64,000 nucleotides of DNA from Miscanthus floridulus (Eukaryota > Streptophyta > Magnoliopsida > Poales > Poaceae). The stretch is taken from contig NC_089584.1 of assembly GCF_019320115.1 (NCBI RefSeq), forward strand, positions 55,858,852 through 55,922,851, in the 5' to 3' direction. The notes beneath the pieces were generated by a model. It did no database searches, had not been told where the DNA came from, and saw only the letters and a program-made list of their open reading frames with translations. The translations under genes were made by a program, and so were the position numbers. Position 1 is the stretch's first letter, and every line of letters starts with the position of its first letter. Below are positions 60,421 through 64,000 of this stretch, in pieces.

Positions 60421-60476
60421 GTAATTATAAAAGGTGGATATTGTCCTGGGTTGTTGTTATTTAGAAACAAGTTTAC

Positions 60477-60905
60477 ATAATCATTATACAAATTAATATT
60501 TAAATTATAATATTATGAACATGTGACATGATAAATGTTGCTACTAATGCATACCTTACATTGGCACGATTTAACACGACAAGAACGAAGTTAACCCTAC
60601 TGTAGTTGCTTTTAATTAAAAGCTATTGAATAATCATTAATCAAATTAATATTTAACTTATAAATTTCCAAGGTGTGAGACATGTTAAACATCGCTGCTA
60701 ACACATATCACACATTGCGATGAAACTCGCGCAATCGAATCAAAATCAAAAACCTAAATCGACTTTAATTAATCAATGATTAATTAATTATAGACACAAT
60801 TAATATTTTAATAAAATAAATTTAGAAATATGTGATATGAAAACTAATAGAGCTGCTATGTAGATCTTGACAACACGAAACTAATGTAATTAGAACGAAC
60901 TGAAA
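60477..60905. repeat. Three degenerate tandem units of about 150 bp in element D LTR
   Basis: Units share AAATTAATATTTAA..., a GTGACATGATAAA/GAGACATGTTAAA-like word and GCTGCTA. They start near 60477, 60630 and 60785. Confidence 0.5.
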
Positions 60906-62219
60906 CGAAGCTAAAACGATTAAATGGTTGAGAATAACAACAGGATGGCAAAATCGTAATTAGTTGCATCTTCTACCTTGCTTCATTCACGTACAGAACA
61001 ACAATGGCCATGGAAGCGATGTTGCTCCACATAGGGAAGGGAGGGGGCTCAGCCTTGGCTTGCTGGCTAGCCGGCGACGCAGCAGTGGTGCTGTGGCCCA
61101 TGGCAGCGGCGCGCTAGGCCCGCCCACAGGGTCATGGCGGCCAGCGTAGGGCCTACATGGCCGAGCCCTCATAGGCCAGTGGCGGCTCCTGTTGTCCAAG
61201 GCATGGGACTAGGTGGCATAGGGCCACTATCTAGGGACTAGGTGCGGGGTCCGCATGGTGGAGGAGCTAGAGATGATGCTGCAGCGCCGGACGACGAAGA
61301 ACGAAGAAGCTCCGTCAGCCATGGTGGTTCCTCGCCGGAGAAAAAAAGAGAGCTTAGGGAAATGATGAACGAGCATAGATTCATGAAAAGGATAGAAAGA
61401 CAGTGTAGAGGACGACAAGATCTACCTCATAGGTGGTGGTGGTCGATGCCAAAACACGCAAAGTTTGCTGGAAAAGCTCGTCGGAAACCTAGCTGTGCTG
61501 AACTTCGGACGTCCGATCTGTGGGGTTACCTATGGTGGCTCGAAAAAAGGGCTGTACTTCTGGAATCCTCAGTGTCGAGGGCTACGCTGACATATATATA
61601 TACACATAGGGTTTGAAGATTTTGGAAAGTGAAGATATTTTAGGAATTATTGATTTTTGGAATTAAAATAATTACATAAAATCAAGAATTGCTATTTAGG
61701 CTCTGAGAAATATCTTTGAGCTCTGAAAAATACTAGAAAATTCCTAGGGATAGATGGAAGGATAAGAAACACAACTAAAGTGGTTTTAGCTCCCAAAAAG
61801 ACTTTTGGATTGATCGAAGAAAAAGACAAAGCTATAAGAAATAGGAATTTCATCGCAAAAAAGGTCAGAAAGATTCCCTGAAAAGAGAGGCATTGTTCTA
61901 ACGCGTCTTAAAACCATTTCCATGCCCTTCGATTTTGAAAACAAAGTATCTTATCTAACTTTTGTTTTTCCAAGTTTTCAAATTCTTTTTAAACAACTAC
62001 TTCAAAATAATATTTTGAAGATTGAGATTTGAATTTATTTTCCAAACCACTCATCACAAAAGTACCAATGCAACGGCATGTATGCGCAAACATGTTGCTA
62101 CCTTATGTTGGATTTTAATTTAAAGAAAATTTCCTTTTCCCTATGTTTTTATGAGCACAAAATAATTAACAGAAATCATTTTACTCTTTTTAGAAAGTAG
62201 CTAATTTTAGGGTGTTACA

Positions 62220-62803
62220 GATGTGCAAGTGTGTGGAATATTTTTCTAATCCTAATATTTTTGGTACTCCTTTTGATCATGACTTTCTCTCTTTTTGATA
62301 ATTGCCTTGTGAGTATGAGCTATCTCTCTTTTTTTGGAACCTTCATGTGTTCTATTTTTTAATATTTTGAGAGCTTCATGTGTCTCTCTTTTTTTAGCAC
62401 AAGCCCCATACTTCTTTTTGGTATATGAAAACTTTGGAGAGAAAGACTCATGACAAATGAATGGAGTTTTTATTTTAGGTGGACAGAAAACATGTTTTTG
62501 CATAACTCTTAGTGTAAGAGTTAGCATTTTATTTGTGGGTGTACATGAATCTTGATGGGTGCATGACGTGAATCTTGATCATGGGCGTCTCCCATGTTCC
62601 TTTGCACAAATCAGCGTTGGAAATAGCCTTTTGGTGAATTATTCCATGTATTTGTGTTTGTGACCCTACAAAATAATGTTCTCCAAATACATGTGGAACT
62701 TGGTTAATAGTGAATGCATATATGTTTAAGATTGCTTATTTCTCCTCTTTTTGTGTCTTAATTGGCGATCAAGTTTTGATCAGTAAGGACCGCCAACAGC
62801 GGT
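62220..62803 (-). mobile_element. Fragments of an E1/E2-like element: 3' internal piece and LTR end
   Basis: 62220-62580 resembles the T-rich 3' internal region of E1 (24300-24660). 62583-62662 resembles 51617-51696 of the E2 LTR at about 85% identity by eye. It ends ACCGCCAACA, compatible with an LTR terminus. No ORF is supported. Confidence 0.5.
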
Positions 62804-63530
62804 GGAGTCGGTGGTTAGCATTAAAAACACACTCATGCATTGAGAGGGTTCCATAGAGCAAGAGCATGGAAAATAGAACAGTTCAAGTTCCCAGGCACCA
62901 CTATCCTTATCTTTTACAGGATTCAATGACGTGCAGACAATGCGTTCAAACGAGTGGAAGACATCCACCTGAAGGAATCCTAAAACTTAGGAAGGCATTA
63001 CTGCCAGTTAGTGTAGCTCGCACGGTTGTCCCGATACTCAGGGACCTCCTAACTATATTCAAGCATCTCAGTACCCAAACATTACAAGGACTTACGATGC
63101 CCGAAGGATGGTATAGCTCTACGAGCCCATCATTAAATCCTGCGTGGGCTACTGTTAGAGATATGGATCCTGAGGTACCCTCACCGACCATATATCTGGC
63201 CCATCGAGGATGATCGAAGGAAGACCAAGGGGACTTGGTGCAACCACCAACTTGGAGATCATGACATATCGAGGATATCAGCTACCATCGTAGCCATGGT
63301 AGGTTAGAATCAATCTATTGTAACAAACTAGGAATCCAATCTGTAGCGCTGATCATGCTCACTGTAACCCTACCCCTCTGCCTATATAAGTAGGGGTAAT
63401 GTGGTAGAACTAACCTAATTATATGGCCCATGTGCACCTGTCATTGTCCTTAGGACCTCTCATTGCTATACACGAGAGCCAGATAACTCAGGTAGTCTGT
63501 CGGGTGTCCTCGGGGAACCCCGAATCATCT
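62804..63530 (+). repeat. Unidentified repeat, possibly a Tat-like LTR
   Basis: Contains a TATA box (TATATAA, 63383-63389) in a CTACCCCTCTGCC context, similar to the solo LTR at 2785-3258. The 115-codon plus-strand frame at 62866-63213 shows no recognisable domain and is probably chance. Family not identified. Confidence 0.35.
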
Positions 63531-64000
63531 ATAGTTTTAACTCATATAGGATCAACATGGAGTTACCACAACATTACAACATTCGGTACAAGAATGACTT
63601 ACAACAAAGTGCAGAAGATTACTAACAAAAGTTTACAAAACATGTCGAAGTGAAACTTAACTTAGGTTTCCAAAGGTGCTTAGAACTATGGAAACAACTT
63701 AGGTGAAGCACTTAATGTAGAAGAGACATCCAGGTCATGTCGATCCCACTAACATGACCTCAATTAGTAGCATAAGTCAGAACCTACAACAGGGGTTAAC
63801 AAACCCTGAGTACTTGAGGGTACTCAATAAGTCTTATCTGACTAAAAGAAAAGACTCCAAAGGTATGCAGGCTTAAAGGAAAGTTTGAAGCAAGAGTAGC
63901 TTTTGCAAAAAACCTTACTATAAGTGGATCCTTACTTTCAATCATTTAGCTTCGCATTAAGTTTATGAACTAGTATCTAGTTTGCACCTGATCTAGCTCA
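63531..64000 (-). repeat. Fragment of a chromovirus-type LTR, runs off the window
   Basis: The landmark AACAAACCCTGAGTACTTGA followed by GGGTACTCAATAAGTCTTAT parallels AAACCCTGAGTACGAGAAGG and the next bases in the Tekay-type LTR (4567-4600). This suggests the R/U5 region of a related minus-oriented LTR. Incomplete here. Confidence 0.5.

Larger units (their letters stand above)
51700..62219 (-). mobile_element. Element D: large coding-free LTR retrotransposon with asymmetric LTRs
   Basis: The complete right LTR is 58320-62219 and the PBS is 58305-58316 (initiator-Met type). Internal sequence is 52249-58304, the PPT is 52249-52265, and only the last 549 bp of the left LTR remain (51700-52248, matching 61653-62219). 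No gag or pol domain is seen on either strand. Subtracting the nested SIRE-like LTR leaves about 3 kb of internal sequence. It fits the LARD type of non-autonomous element, with chromovirus-like ends (GTGTTACA). Confidence 0.82.
58320..62219 (-). repeat. Element D 5' LTR (3900 bp)
   Basis: Begins TATCACACCC (decayed TG) and ends GGGTGTTACA. Internal features are short tandem arrays (60074-60420 and 60477-60905) and a GC-richer core (about 60990-61550). The core has overlapping frames that are not taken as genes. It is the only complete LTR of element D. Confidence 0.85.

Noticed and set aside
60964..61616. 61- and 124-codon plus-strand ORFs as a possible host gene
   Set aside because: They lie wholly inside the element D LTR, antisense to the element, with no recognisable domain.
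62866..63213. 115-codon plus-strand ORF
   Set aside because: No domain, no homologous partner in the window, and repeat-like surroundings. Probably chance.

Overview
This is plant nuclear DNA, most likely from a grass (Poaceae, probably panicoid). I see no host gene, no rRNA, no tRNA gene and no CRISPR. Essentially every stretch with a recognisable identity is an LTR retrotransposon or a piece of one. The grass call rests on family style: Ty3/gypsy chromoviruses with 4-4.6 kb LTRs, a Ty1/copia SIRE/Maximus-like LTR, RT-less Athila-like elements, and an ORF resembling the 'putative gypsy type transposon' domain. It is inferred without any database search. Layout from left to right: 1-1911 is an unplaced minus-oriented LTR-like repeat. 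From 1912 begins a truncated LTR of an Athila-like element (E1), hit by a 474 bp solo LTR (2785-3258, target duplication CATAC). E1 is also hit by a 4.65 kb solo Tekay/Del-type LTR (3413-23366, target duplication CCACC). That solo LTR is itself split by a complete 15.3 kb Tekay/Del-type chromovirus on the minus strand (4127-19422, target duplication GTTGG). The chromovirus has 4.39 kb LTRs, an initiator-Met-type PBS, a PPT, a lightly broken gag, an intact protease-RT-RNaseH-integrase ORF, and a chromodomain pushed out of frame by one base. Between its PBS and gag lies an extra sense ORF (14258 to 13332, two TAG stops). This ORF opens with the histone H3 tail sequence ARTKQTARKSTGG and ends in a coiled coil plus a strongly acidic tail; it is the most striking item in the window. 

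From 20558 to 34558 come the rest of the solo LTR, the E1 body (gag, two protease-like domains, no RT or integrase), the E1 5' LTR, and a second RT-less element (E2) with a decayed PF04195-like ORF. This whole ~14 kb block recurs in direct orientation at 37724-51506. Between the copies sits a truncated Ty3/gypsy element B (34559-37723: LTR, PBS, leader, gag). B interrupts copy 1 at a site that is still empty in copy 2. The right third (51700-62219) is a coding-free minus-oriented LTR element (D) with one complete 3.9 kb LTR and one LTR cut to about 0.55 kb. D was invaded by a 3.08 kb SIRE/Maximus-like solo LTR (target duplication ATAGG) whose promoter region is tandemly duplicated. The last 1.8 kb holds fragments of further elements. 

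The coding regions shown here look dead or dying. Many stops look like C-to-T losses at CAG or CGA codons, as expected for heavily methylated DNA. The likely order of events is: E2, then E1, then Tekay solo-LTR formation, then block duplication, then B insertion and a junction deletion. When the 15.3 kb chromovirus arrived relative to the duplication cannot be fixed from this window.
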